NCBI GenBank assembly: GCA_002381695.1
Contig: DFXM01000046.1
Span: 125,977 to 175,373, forward strand
From: Clostridium sp. UBA4108
Lineage (GTDB): Bacteria > Bacillota > Clostridia > Clostridiales > Clostridiaceae
Direction: 5' to 3'
Length of the DNA stretch: 49,397 bases
Under the pieces are notes generated by a model. It saw nothing but the letters and a program-made list of their open reading frames with translations. It had not been told where the DNA came from and ran no database searches. The number at the start of each line of letters is the position of its first letter. Position 1 is the stretch's first letter. Below are positions 18,148 to 27,068 of the stretch, in pieces. Position numbers and translations under genes: made by a program.

Positions 18148-18267
18148 CACATAAATCATTTTTCTATATATTTTATACTTTTCCAAAAATCTAATTTTGT
18201 TATAAAGAGTTATCAAATACCTTTATATATATTTTTTTTAACTCTTTAGTGAGTTATGTATTATTTT

Positions 18268-18295
18268 ATTATATCAGTTTTTTATCTTTATTCAA
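18268..18295 (-). promoter_or_regulatory. distal promoter of the V-ATPase operon
   Basis: On the minus strand TTGAAT, 16-bp spacer, TATAAT. It would give a leader of about 185 nt that contains short repeats of TAACTC and GAGTTA able to form alternative hairpins (18197-18257). Confidence 0.5.
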
Positions 18296-18316
18296 GGTCC
18301 ACATAAACCCCATAAT

Positions 18317-18352
18317 AAAATTAACAATTTATATTTATAAATTGTTAATTTT
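18317..18352 (-). terminator. terminator of the radical SAM gene
   Basis: A perfect 17-bp inverted repeat (AAAATTAACAATTTATA with its complement) around TT, 22 bp after the stop codon at 18375. All A/T except two pairs, so it could also melt easily or act in both directions. Confidence 0.6.
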
Positions 18353-18374
18353 ACTTATTATTATGTAGTATTAT

Positions 18375-20081
18375 TTAATTATTTATTATGCTTTTTAAAA
18401 ACATTTTTTTATTTATATGTTCTTTATCAAACAATATAAAGTTTTCACAATTAACAACATTTTTATTATTAATAAATTCCTGCATGTCTATCATAAATTT
18501 AAATATGGCTACTTGAGAAGTGTTATCAATATATTTCTCTTCCTGTAACTTACTTTTAATATTCTTTTCCATAGATTTATCCATATTTTCTTTCATAAAT
18601 TCTGGAATTCCTCTCTTATTGTTAAAACATAAATAATCATATTTTATTATGTCTCGTAGCACTAACTCATTTCCCTTTACTACTTCTTTATTAAATTCCA
18701 TGAACAACTCATAATAGGTATTAGATGAAATATTTCTAGCAAAATATCCCTTCCACTCAAAAAATCTAGAAAGCTCATAATAAAAATCAAAGGGTTCTGC
18801 AAATACATTGCTACATAAAAAGAATTTAATAATATTGTTAAATTTACCGCTATTTAAATACTTATCTACCATATGTTCTACTTTCTTTAGTCTTATTAAT
18901 TCATCATAAGTTATATCTTTAGTTTTTAAAACTTCATAAGGTGGATAAGGAGAATATACTATACCCCACTTATCACTTTCATCTCGCATCTGTGACCCTT
19001 TTAATAACTTCAAAAATCCTAATTGAAGCTCTTCAGGTTCTATTTTATATACATCATTAAAAGATTTTTTAAAGGATTCATAGTTCTCTCCTGGAAGTCC
19101 TGCTATTAAATCTAAATGCTGCTTTATGTTGTTTAACTCATTGAGTTCTCTTACTTTTTTACTAATATCAGAAAATTTTATAGTTCTATTAATACTTTTT
19201 AGAACTTCTTCATTGGTGCTCTGAACCCCTATCTCAAATTGGAACATGTCCTTTGGAGCTCTTTTTAATATTTCTATAGATTCAATACTTAGCAAATCTG
19301 CAGATATTTCAAAGTGAAAGATAGTTTCTCCTCCTTCAGCTATTAAAAATTCCCATATAGCATTAGCAAAAACTTTATTACAGTTAAAAGTTCTATCTAC
19401 AAACTTAACTAATGAAACCCCTTTTTCTATAAAAAATTTCAATTCCTTCCTTACTCTATTTATGTCTAAAAATCTAACTCCATGTATAGTTGATGATAAA
19501 CAATATTTGCAATTGAAAGGACATCCTCTAGATCCCTCATAGTATACTATCTTATTATCTAAATTTTCAGCCTCATCATAGGGAAATATTATATTATTCA
19601 TATCCATTAAAGAACGCTTTCCACCATATGATATATTATTTTTTCTTTTTATATATATTCCCGTTATACTCTCTATAATTTCTCCATTGTTAATTTCTTT
19701 CAACTTATTAATAATAAGTTCTCTATAGCTTTCTTCTCCCTCGCCCTCTATTACATATTCTCCAACATTAGTACTTAAAAACTCTTTAGGATTATAAGTT
19801 ACTTCCGGACCTCCATATGCTATTTCTATATCCGGATTAACTAATTTTATTAAATTAGCTAACTGTATAATGAAATCTATATTCCATATATAACAAGAAA
19901 AACCTATGAAATTAGGTTTTTCTTGTAATAATTCCTCTACTACTCTCTCTACTCTATCGTTTATAGAAAACTCCATATTTTTACATGTGTAATTTAAATC
20001 CTCAGTATATGCCTTTAAATACCTTATTGCTAAATTACTATGAACAAACTTAGAATTAACTCCAACTAAAATAACCTTCAT
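18375..20081 (-). CDS. radical SAM protein with B12-binding-like N-terminal domain (DUF4080 type)
   Basis: 568 residues: a Rossmann-like cobalamin-binding-type domain (about 1-125, with GFSCYIWN and AYGGPEVTYNP), a radical SAM domain with the 4Fe-4S motif CPFNCKYC (C187, C191, C194), and a C-terminal region like DUF4080. The cobalamin DxHxxG motif is not visible, so B12 binding is uncertain. The substrate is unknown; annotated relatives act in methylation or carbon-skeleton chemistry. A TTG at 20105 sits upstream of the AAGGAAGGAAG site; ATG 20081 is the proper start and overlaps the upstream stop as ATGA, so the two genes are tightly coupled. Confidence 0.85.
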   Translation of the reverse strand: MKVILVGVNSKFVHSNLAIRYLKAYTEDLNYTCKNMEFSINDRVERVVEELLQEKPNFIGFSCYIWNIDFIIQLANLIKLVNPDIEIAYGGPEVTYNPKEFLSTNVGEYVIEGEGEESYRELIINKLKEINNGEIIESITGIYIKRKNNISYGGKRSLMDMNNIIFPYDEAENLDNKIVYYEGSRGCPFNCKYCLSSTIHGVRFLDINRVRKELKFFIEKGVSLVKFVDRTFNCNKVFANAIWEFLIAEGGETIFHFEISADLLSIESIEILKRAPKDMFQFEIGVQSTNEEVLKSINRTIKFSDISKKVRELNELNNIKQHLDLIAGLPGENYESFKKSFNDVYKIEPEELQLGFLKLLKGSQMRDESDKWGIVYSPYPPYEVLKTKDITYDELIRLKKVEHMVDKYLNSGKFNNIIKFFLCSNVFAEPFDFYYELSRFFEWKGYFARNISSNTYYELFMEFNKEVVKGNELVLRDIIKYDYLCFNNKRGIPEFMKENMDKSMEKNIKSKLQEEKYIDNTSQVAIFKFMIDMQEFINNKNVVNCENFILFDKEHINKKMFLKSIINN

Positions 20082-20620
20082 ATGTTTACTTCCTTCCTTT
20101 TGCAAATAATACTGTAAACCTCATTACAACTTCTAGCTTCAATAATAGTGAAATAAGAGGTTAACATATCTATTATTTTATTTTTTGTGTTATTTGTAAA
20201 TAGATTATAAGAATTTATTTTAATATCTTTAAAAGATTTATCTGGTAAACCTATCCTAACATCCTTTGATATTATAGAAAATGGTTTTTTATCTATATCC
20301 CAAATATAAATATATCCATTTTTCTTCATTGCTCTACTAATATCTAATAATAATCTTTTTTTCCTCTTAGAAGTGATTATACTATTTAATGAAAAAAACA
20401 TTACACAACTGTCATAATAATCTTCATATAGACTATTGTTTCTCAAATTGCTATCTATATAGTCTACATCCTCATCATCATCTTGTTGCTTATAGAGGCT
20501 ATATATAACACCTTCTTTACTACTTGTTATATCTAATATATTGCCATTAAATTTTTCTTTTTCAAAGCTTAAAAAAATCTTTTCCATTTTTGCAATCCCC
20601 CATTTGTAAATATTTTCCAT
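20078..20620 (-). CDS. degenerate class I methyltransferase-like protein
   Basis: 180 residues with the layout of a class I SAM methyltransferase. A motif-I-like strand NILDITSSKEGVIYSLYK lacks the glycine-rich turn. A late strand block LLLDISRAMKKNGYIYIWDI looks like the usual post-III region. The lost glycines suggest weak or absent SAM binding, so it may be a partner rather than an enzyme. It overlaps the radical SAM gene by 4 nt, a strong hint of joint function. GGAGGTGA precedes ATG 20620 at a long spacing; a second ATG (20587) behind GGGGG is possible. Confidence 0.6.
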   Translation of the reverse strand: MENIYKWGIAKMEKIFLSFEKEKFNGNILDITSSKEGVIYSLYKQQDDDEDVDYIDSNLRNNSLYEDYYDSCVMFFSLNSIITSKRKKRLLLDISRAMKKNGYIYIWDIDKKPFSIISKDVRIGLPDKSFKDIKINSYNLFTNNTKNKIIDMLTSYFTIIEARSCNEVYSIICKRKEVNI

Positions 20621-20675
20621 TATTTATTCTTCACCTCCACTCTAATTCCTCTCATAAATTCTTTTTTTAAAAAAC

Positions 20676-20709
20676 AATAGCACTAATTATATGACATATT
20701 AGTGCTATT
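20676..20709 (-). terminator. terminator of the phospholipase C-like gene
   Basis: AATAGCACTAAT pairs perfectly with ATTAGTGCTATT (12 bp, 10-nt loop). On the minus strand it is followed by GTTTTTT. Confidence 0.85.
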
Positions 20710-20714
20710 ATATA

Positions 20715-21419
20715 TTACACATTTTTACTTATTGTGCTCCTATAAAAATTTATTAGCAATCCTGCAGTAGTTTTACAGGCCCTTAATAAAATTACTTGTG
20801 AAATTTTGTCAAATCTTTCTTTTCTATCTTTAAGTCCACTAAAGCTCATTTCTGTTTTTACAGCAAATTTTGTATTCTCTACTATGAATTCTTTTAGTTC
20901 ATCATAAATTACTAAATCATCCGAACAATCAACCTTATATCCATTAACTATTTTGTCTATTATAAAACTTTCCAGCGGTCTATGTCTCCTTAAATTTTTC
21001 ATAGCATGAGCTGGTACTGTTGTGTCTTGAACTAGATGACATGTAGCCCCCAATAAAAATAGTGCTTTTTCTAATTCTCCATTGCCTACATGAACTTTTG
21101 CTGAGTTATAATATTTTATTCCCTCTGCATAAGCATTAGAAAATCCATATAACCCTATGCCCTTTTCATGATGATAAAAATGATTAGCACTTTTAAAATC
21201 AGAATCTGCCCACTGTACTCCATTATTTAATATTAAAAGATTTTCTTTGTAAAAGTTATACTCATCAATATAGTTGTTTTTTAAAAGAATTTCTATAGCT
21301 TGTTCGTTTATATATTTATGAACTAAGCAATCTGTCCTTTTTATTTTTCTTTTTATAGGGCTAGCAACATTTATAACTTTTTTCATGGTGTTGCTATAAG
21401 TTTTTTCTACCTTCTTCAT
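20715..21419 (-). CDS. zinc-dependent phospholipase C-like protein, no signal peptide
   Basis: 234 residues of the zinc PLC/S1-P1 nuclease fold. Likely zinc ligands are H34 (CLVHKYI), D72 (QWADSD), H80 (ANHFYHH), H128/D132/H138 (HLVQDTTVPAH) and probably E150 (PLE). Secreted clostridial PLCs such as alpha-toxin carry a signal peptide and a C-terminal C2-like domain. Here the N-terminus is basic and not hydrophobic, and the protein stops after the catalytic domain. It is therefore probably intracellular or exported another way, and a toxin role is not suggested. It lies 27 bp after the beta-propeller gene on the same strand. Confidence 0.8.
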   Translation of the reverse strand: MKKVEKTYSNTMKKVINVASPIKRKIKRTDCLVHKYINEQAIEILLKNNYIDEYNFYKENLLILNNGVQWADSDFKSANHFYHHEKGIGLYGFSNAYAEGIKYYNSAKVHVGNGELEKALFLLGATCHLVQDTTVPAHAMKNLRRHRPLESFIIDKIVNGYKVDCSDDLVIYDELKEFIVENTKFAVKTEMSFSGLKDRKERFDKISQVILLRACKTTAGLLINFYRSTISKNV

Positions 21420-21446
21420 ATGATTTCACCCGCGATTCAAAATAAG

Positions 21447-22754
21447 TTATTTAGCTTCATCCACTTTAAATATATTTACCATTATTATAGATAATATAAA
21501 TGTTATCACAATTACTGCAAAACTTATATACAGACTATCTAAATTTATTGAGTTATTTTTAGTGCCACTTAAGTTACTTTTTTCAACATTATATATATGT
21601 CCTTTTTCTCCATCTAAAACATATAATTTATTGTTTTTTATTGTCATAGCTGCAATTTTATTTTCCCCTGTTAATTTTAAAAATACACTTGGACCTTCTC
21701 CAACATTTCCATATAGAATATTATTATTCTTTAAATCATAAAAATACATGCAGTTTTTTTCCCCAGTAAATATTCCCTCTTTATCTATTATTAAACTGTT
21801 TAAGGTTCCTACATCACTATGTTGATATATAGGAGCAGGTGGTTTTTTACCTGGGTGCTTCTTCATAATAAAATTTTGAGTTTCACCATCTTCATTTTTG
21901 AATCTAGGAGCATTTATAGGATCTCCACCTGAGTAATCTGGAAAACCATACCATTGATTCTGTTTTATTTCATATATATAATCGCTATCATTATATATAG
22001 GTCTACTTCCTCTATTTTCCATACCGCCAACTATTGTATAGATATTTCCTTCATTGGTAATATCTATACCTGTGATGTTTCTTATTCCCCAAGCATAGGT
22101 TTCATAAGCTCCTGTTTTAATATTATAGATTACTAATGATGAATTAGTTAAATTACTCTTTTTAATCATTTCTCCATTCTTATTAACTTCATTATAATTA
22201 TAAAATTCCCCTGATTTATTTTCATTTCCTATGGTGTCATCAGCTACTGTATCATTCCCATGAGTTTTTTCACTTATCCATTTATTATCTGCATCCACCA
22301 CACCCGAATTAGTGATTGCTCCTATAGTGATAAACAAATATCCTCCATGAGCTTTTATTAACACCTCCTTATGATCCCCGAAATTTGGCAATCCATCAAT
22401 ACAGGTTGTTATTTCTTTACTATTAATATCAATGCTCATAACTTTATTATGCGATACAAAGTATATCTTATTCTCATATAATTCTATATCACTTATATTT
22501 ATATTATTCTCTTTTATAAGCAAATACTGTTTAGCATTATTGGGAATGACTTCTATTTTATTTTTAAAAGCTACATATAAATTCTCCCCATCTCCCTGAA
22601 AGTCTATTGCTCCATTAACTCCCTTATAGACTAAATTTAATCTTCCATTATCTATATAAATATAGTTATTATCTAATTGTTTTTTCCCCTTTATAAATAA
22701 TATACAAATAATAGATAACCCTATTAAAATTACCCATCCTATTAATTTCTTCAT
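21447..22754 (-). CDS. membrane-anchored beta-propeller protein, sugar dehydrogenase-like
   Basis: 435 residues: an N-terminal membrane anchor (LIGWVILIGLSIICILFI), a large extracellular beta-propeller with repeats such as GNIYTIVGGMENRGS and NKLYVLDGEKGHIYNV, and a second C-terminal membrane helix (SFAVIVITFILSIIMVNIF) with a short cytosolic tail. The GIRNITGIDITNEG and NQWYGFPDYSGGDP blocks resemble the PQQ glucose/sorbosone dehydrogenase family, but I cannot confirm cofactor residues. It could be a binding propeller rather than an enzyme. ATG 22766 overlaps the GAAGGATG site; ATG 22754 behind GAGGAG is preferred, though spacing is short. Confidence 0.7.
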   Translation of the reverse strand: MKKLIGWVILIGLSIICILFIKGKKQLDNNYIYIDNGRLNLVYKGVNGAIDFQGDGENLYVAFKNKIEVIPNNAKQYLLIKENNINISDIELYENKIYFVSHNKVMSIDINSKEITTCIDGLPNFGDHKEVLIKAHGGYLFITIGAITNSGVVDADNKWISEKTHGNDTVADDTIGNENKSGEFYNYNEVNKNGEMIKKSNLTNSSLVIYNIKTGAYETYAWGIRNITGIDITNEGNIYTIVGGMENRGSRPIYNDSDYIYEIKQNQWYGFPDYSGGDPINAPRFKNEDGETQNFIMKKHPGKKPPAPIYQHSDVGTLNSLIIDKEGIFTGEKNCMYFYDLKNNNILYGNVGEGPSVFLKLTGENKIAAMTIKNNKLYVLDGEKGHIYNVEKSNLSGTKNNSINLDSLYISFAVIVITFILSIIMVNIFKVDEAK

Positions 22755-22878
22755 AACTCTCCTCATCCTTCAATACTCTTAGTCTATGTATATTTTGTTT
22801 GTGTCAATTAAATTACTACTAGAATAATAATCTCTTCACTATCATAACTATTAATATAATACTTAGGAGGATATTATT

Positions 22879-24384
22879 ATGCCAAATGATACTTTTTATA
22901 GAGATACTATCGTACTAACTATTTCTAATCTTGCTATGGGAATTTTAAGATTTATGTTTTCTATAATACTCTCTAGACAACTTGGACCAGAAGGCGTTGG
23001 GTTATATGGGCTCATAATGCCTATCTTTGATTTATTTTGTTGTTTAGTTTGTGGCGGTCTTATAGCAGCTATATCTAAAGAAGTTTCTTCATATCACGGG
23101 TCAGGTAATCATGTAAATCTACATAAAACAATAAATACGTCAGTAATATTCATTATAATATGGTCAGTATTTATTTCTATAAGTGTTTTTTTACTTTCTC
23201 CATTGCTATCAAAATATATAATTAAAGATCCTCGAGCTCTATACTCTATTATGATAATTTCACCAGCTTTAATTTTTATTGCAATTTCTTCTATATATAA
23301 AGGATATTTTTATGGTGTTTCCCAAGTTGTGACTCCTGCTATAATTGATATTGTTGAAAAGGCTGCTAGAATGATACTCCTTCTTGGCGTAATTTTTTTA
23401 TTAAAATTAACCTCTATTGAATCAACTGTAGCAGCTACCTATTTTTCCTTCACTGTTGGGGAAATTTTGAGTTTCATATTTTTATTTATATTTTATAAAA
23501 AAAGTAGTAGAAAACTTAAACCTACTTATAATGAAAAAATGGAAACGTCTCCTCAACTCTTGTTCAACATACTAGTGATGTCCGTGCCTCTTGCTATTAA
23601 TGGCTTTTTAACTACAGCTATTCAAGGAGTTTCAACTCTTATGATTCCTAGAAGGCTTATAGTTGCAGGATTCAGTTATATTGGAGCTTTGGAGCTTATT
23701 GGTAAGTTTAGTGGTATGGCCTTAACTATCGTATATTTTCCTGTGGTAATAGTCGCTTCTCTCTCAACGGTACTAATACCTGATATATCTAAAAAGCTTA
23801 GTAGAAGAGACTATGCAAATGTAGAAAGCAGGGTAAACGAAGCTATTAAAATATGCTTTTTGATTGGTATATCTACTATTCTAATTTGTACTATATGTCC
23901 TGATACTTTAGGAAAACTATTTTTCAAGAGGGATGACCTTGGTGGATATATAAAATTAGCATCTCTATCTGCTCCCTTTATGTATTGTAGTGGATGTACT
24001 TACAGTATCCTTAATAGTCTTGGAAAGCAAAAGACTATCCTAATTAATTCAATACTGACTTCTGTAATTCAACTAATATTAATATTTGTTTTAATAGGTA
24101 TACCAAGTATTAACATTATAGGCTATGGAATCTCTATGATCCTATCTTCTATCATAGGTTTAATTATAAATCTATATGAGATATCCAAGGTTATCCATAT
24201 AAATTTTCCAATTGGTCAAATAATAATAATGGCATTACTAATCTTATTTATAACTTTTGCACTAATCACCTTAAATAGAATTATTCCTTCTTCTTTACTA
24301 AGTATGAAGACCATTATAATTGTAATTGTGGCTTTTTCTTTAATTTTTATTGAACATTTTTTAAATAAGATTAGCTACTCTTAG
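22879..24384 (+). CDS. spoVB: SpoVB-like flippase (MOP/MVF superfamily)
   Basis: 501 residues with about 14 hydrophobic helices. The N-terminal block LSRQLGPEGVGLYGLIMPIFD and the YKGYFYGVSQVVTPAIIDIVEKAARM segment are typical of stage V sporulation protein B, which is needed for spore cortex synthesis, probably by flipping a lipid-linked peptidoglycan precursor. A strong TTAGGAGG site precedes the ATG. It is convergent with a second family member across a shared terminator, although the two are clearly distant in sequence and not a recent duplication. Confidence 0.85.
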   Translation: MPNDTFYRDTIVLTISNLAMGILRFMFSIILSRQLGPEGVGLYGLIMPIFDLFCCLVCGGLIAAISKEVSSYHGSGNHVNLHKTINTSVIFIIIWSVFISISVFLLSPLLSKYIIKDPRALYSIMIISPALIFIAISSIYKGYFYGVSQVVTPAIIDIVEKAARMILLLGVIFLLKLTSIESTVAATYFSFTVGEILSFIFLFIFYKKSSRKLKPTYNEKMETSPQLLFNILVMSVPLAINGFLTTAIQGVSTLMIPRRLIVAGFSYIGALELIGKFSGMALTIVYFPVVIVASLSTVLIPDISKKLSRRDYANVESRVNEAIKICFLIGISTILICTICPDTLGKLFFKRDDLGGYIKLASLSAPFMYCSGCTYSILNSLGKQKTILINSILTSVIQLILIFVLIGIPSINIIGYGISMILSSIIGLIINLYEISKVIHINFPIGQIIIMALLILFITFALITLNRIIPSSLLSMKTIIIVIVAFSLIFIEHFLNKISYS

Positions 24385-24403
24385 GACATAGAAACAAAAA
24401 ATC

Positions 24404-24445
24404 TAAAAGCATCTAAAGCGATTTCCATTGCCTTAGATGCTTTTA
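24404..24445. terminator. bidirectional terminator between the two flippase genes
   Basis: TAAAAGCATCTAA pairs perfectly with TTAGATGCTTTTA (13 bp) around a 16-nt loop. The stem's own A/T ends give a U tract in both directions. Confidence 0.75.
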
Positions 24446-24452
24446 ACTTATG

Positions 24453-26075
24453 TTATTTTAATTTATTATATATTCCGCTAGGTATAAGTCTAACTATCTT
24501 TTTAGGAAGAGCATTTAAATCACTCCTTCTAATGCCCCCAATATAAACTAGACTTAATCCGTATAAAACTACTGAAACAACTACTGAAATTAATGAAGCG
24601 ATTGCATTTAACATATATCCACTTAAAACCATTCCAAATAACTTTGAAAATAATGCATAACTTATCAATGTTCCAATTCCCATGATAGCGCTTGAAACCA
24701 TAGGTTTTATACAATGAGTAATTATTCTTATATTCATATTTAAACATTTATTTATCAACCACTGGCTTAATAATACAATTATTAAGAAGTTAACAGCATT
24801 GCCAAGAATAGCTGCAATAACGCCAATTTTGGGAATTAAGTAATAGTTTGCTATGACTTTTGCTATAAGCCCAATAACAGAAAAAATTGTTACTAACTTT
24901 ACTTTTCCAATACCCTGGAGTATGGAAGTCTGAACTAAAGATATAGCCGATAATATTAATACCCAGGAACCAAAACATAATAGAGGTGCTACAGCATCAC
25001 TATATCCTATTAATGTTAATACTGGATTTGCTAGGATTGAAAGTCCTATAGCACAAGGAACAGCAATAATCAATGTAACTCTATAGGTAGAATTAATACT
25101 ATATTTTAGGTTCTTTTTATCTTTTACAGCATTTATTCTAGATATTACTGGTAGAATAGATATAGCTAGTGAACCTATTAATGCCATGGGTACTGATATC
25201 AACGTATTATATTGAGCTAAATATCCCCAATTGGTATCTACAATAGCTTGTGCTAAACCACTATTGAGTAGCCTAGCCTTAACTATTTTTAAATCTACTA
25301 TCATACCAGCATTTTGAAGAGCAACACTTAAAGTTATTGGAATAGAATAATTAAATATAGATTTTACAATGCTTTTGTTGCTAAGTCTTTTAACATTTGC
25401 TCCATTACTTCTTTTAAACAATTCACCATGCTTATTTTTTTCATAAATAAAAATAAGGCAAGCAGCAGCTACTAAAGCCCCCACCAATGTTCCTATAGTC
25501 CCTCCAGCCACTCCATATTGCATGCCAAATCCAAAAAAAACATAGGCAAATACTAGACTGAAAATCACATTAAATATTTGCTCTAAAACCTGTGATATGG
25601 CTGTTGGTGTCATATTTCCTATACCTTGAAAATATCCTTTATATGCACATAAAATAGTAGTTATAAATATTCCTGGTGCCAACCATTTTATAGCTAAGGT
25701 TGATTCTATACTATTCATGGAAATGCTTAAAGGTGTTGCAAGGAAAAACATTATAAGTGAAACAACAGCTCCAAATATAATAAGTATAAACCGTGCAATT
25801 TTAAAAGTTTTTAATGCATCTCTATAGTTTTCTAAAGCTACTAACTCTGAAACTATCTTTGCTATGGCTACTGGAATTCCAGCATTAGCTAACACATAAA
25901 CATATGAAAAAATTGTATAAGCTGAATTATATATTCCTATACCCTCGTCACCTAATATCTGCCTCAAAAATGGAACATATAATATAGATAATACCTTTAC
26001 AGCAATCATAGATACAGTCAAAATTGCAAAACCTTTCGCAACAGATTGCTGACCTAAATGCGAGTTATTTTTCAT
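24453..26075 (-). CDS. YtgP/MurJ-like lipid II flippase (MOP superfamily)
   Basis: 540 residues with about 14 membrane helices. The start SVAKGFAILTVSMIAVKVLS, the LRQILGDEGIGIYNSAYTIF block and the CAYKGYFQGIGNMTPTAISQ segment resemble B. subtilis YtgP (MurJ), which moves lipid II across the membrane for cell-wall synthesis. Assignment to MurJ rather than another polysaccharide flippase is by overall resemblance. It is the last gene of an M20/RluA/flippase operon, 12 bp after the pseudouridine synthase gene. Confidence 0.8.
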   Translation of the reverse strand: MKNNSHLGQQSVAKGFAILTVSMIAVKVLSILYVPFLRQILGDEGIGIYNSAYTIFSYVYVLANAGIPVAIAKIVSELVALENYRDALKTFKIARFILIIFGAVVSLIMFFLATPLSISMNSIESTLAIKWLAPGIFITTILCAYKGYFQGIGNMTPTAISQVLEQIFNVIFSLVFAYVFFGFGMQYGVAGGTIGTLVGALVAAACLIFIYEKNKHGELFKRSNGANVKRLSNKSIVKSIFNYSIPITLSVALQNAGMIVDLKIVKARLLNSGLAQAIVDTNWGYLAQYNTLISVPMALIGSLAISILPVISRINAVKDKKNLKYSINSTYRVTLIIAVPCAIGLSILANPVLTLIGYSDAVAPLLCFGSWVLILSAISLVQTSILQGIGKVKLVTIFSVIGLIAKVIANYYLIPKIGVIAAILGNAVNFLIIVLLSQWLINKCLNMNIRIITHCIKPMVSSAIMGIGTLISYALFSKLFGMVLSGYMLNAIASLISVVVSVVLYGLSLVYIGGIRRSDLNALPKKIVRLIPSGIYNKLK

Positions 26076-26087
26076 ATTACCCTCCCA

Positions 26088-27041
26088 TTAAAATTTAAAT
26101 ACATCATTCTTAATTTTCTTTAATACTGGTGGTAAAGACTCAGCAATGGTTTTGTTATTAACATAACTTAACTCTTCTAAATCCGATTTAATTATAACTT
26201 TATAAGCATATAAATATTGATAATTTAACCCATATCTATTTACAAAAAAGCTATTTAATTTTTTATCTCCATATTTAGAATCTCCAACTATTGGATTTCC
26301 TAGATGAGCTAAATGTGCTCTAAGCTGATGACTTCTACCTGTAAGTAGATTAATTTCTATCAACGAAAAAGTTCCACAACTCTCTAAAGATTTAACATCC
26401 ATTGCTATCTCTTTACTATTTTTAACCGGGTTATCATAGATTCTTGAAACATTATTTTCTTCATTCTTTAGTATATACCCCTTATATATGCCATCTTTTA
26501 TCTTACCTTTTACTAAAGCCATATAGTATTTTTCTATATCTCTTTCTCTTATAGTCTCATTTAATATCTTAAGGTATTTAAAATTCTTACCAAATATAAC
26601 TATACCAGAGGTATTCATATCTAATCTATTACAAGGAGCTGGTGTAAATGTAATCTCCTTTTCTGGCTCATAATCTCCTTTATCATATAAATAAGATAAT
26701 ACGTAATCTGTTAATGTAGGTTCTCCATTTTTACTATTACTATGAACTAAAACTCCTGGCCATTTTTCAACCATTAATATATTTTCATCTTCATAAGTTA
26801 TTTTAAGTTTATTATCAATTCGTTGAAATTTTTTCTTTTCGCCACTTGTTTGTATGTATTTAATTGATATTATATCTCCTTCTTGAATCACATAATTTTC
26901 CTTAGCCTTTTTATCATTTACCTTTATGTCACCTTTTCTAAACCCTTTATAAATAGCACTTAATGGAACATCCTTTAAGAATTTTCTTAAGAACTTATCA
27001 CATCTTTGCCCCGCTTCATTAACTCCAATTTCTATATTCAT
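26088..27041 (-). CDS. RluA family pseudouridine synthase
   Basis: 317 residues: an N-terminal S4 RNA-binding domain (about 1-65, with QRCDKFLRKFL) and a RluA catalytic domain. The catalytic loop reads NRLDMNTSGIVIF, with Asn in place of the more common His before RLD; the catalytic Asp is kept. The GRSHQLRAHLAHLGNPIVGD block binds RNA/uridine. It isomerises uridine in rRNA or tRNA; the exact site cannot be told from sequence. GGAGG lies 8 nt before the ATG. Confidence 0.9.
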   Translation of the reverse strand: MNIEIGVNEAGQRCDKFLRKFLKDVPLSAIYKGFRKGDIKVNDKKAKENYVIQEGDIISIKYIQTSGEKKKFQRIDNKLKITYEDENILMVEKWPGVLVHSNSKNGEPTLTDYVLSYLYDKGDYEPEKEITFTPAPCNRLDMNTSGIVIFGKNFKYLKILNETIRERDIEKYYMALVKGKIKDGIYKGYILKNEENNVSRIYDNPVKNSKEIAMDVKSLESCGTFSLIEINLLTGRSHQLRAHLAHLGNPIVGDSKYGDKKLNSFFVNRYGLNYQYLYAYKVIIKSDLEELSYVNNKTIAESLPPVLKKIKNDVFKF

Positions 27042-27068
27042 TATTTGTCCTCCAAAATCAATTATTCT

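Noticed and set aside
17749..18216. Long N-terminal form of the small V-ATPase stalk subunit
   Set aside because: The first 47 codons lack a ribosome site, do not look like the coiled-coil family and cover a good promoter; TTG 18075 is far better.
20715..21419. Secreted alpha-toxin-like phospholipase
   Set aside because: No signal peptide and no C-terminal membrane-binding domain; only the catalytic fold is shared.
24529..24978. Open frames in another phase of the MurJ-like gene
   Set aside because: They lie wholly inside a well-supported membrane protein gene, lack ribosome sites and have unnatural composition (Trp/Tyr/Asn-rich).
22879..26075. Recent tandem duplication of flippase genes
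   Set aside because: The two proteins share only superfamily-level features and different family signatures, so they are not a recent duplicate.
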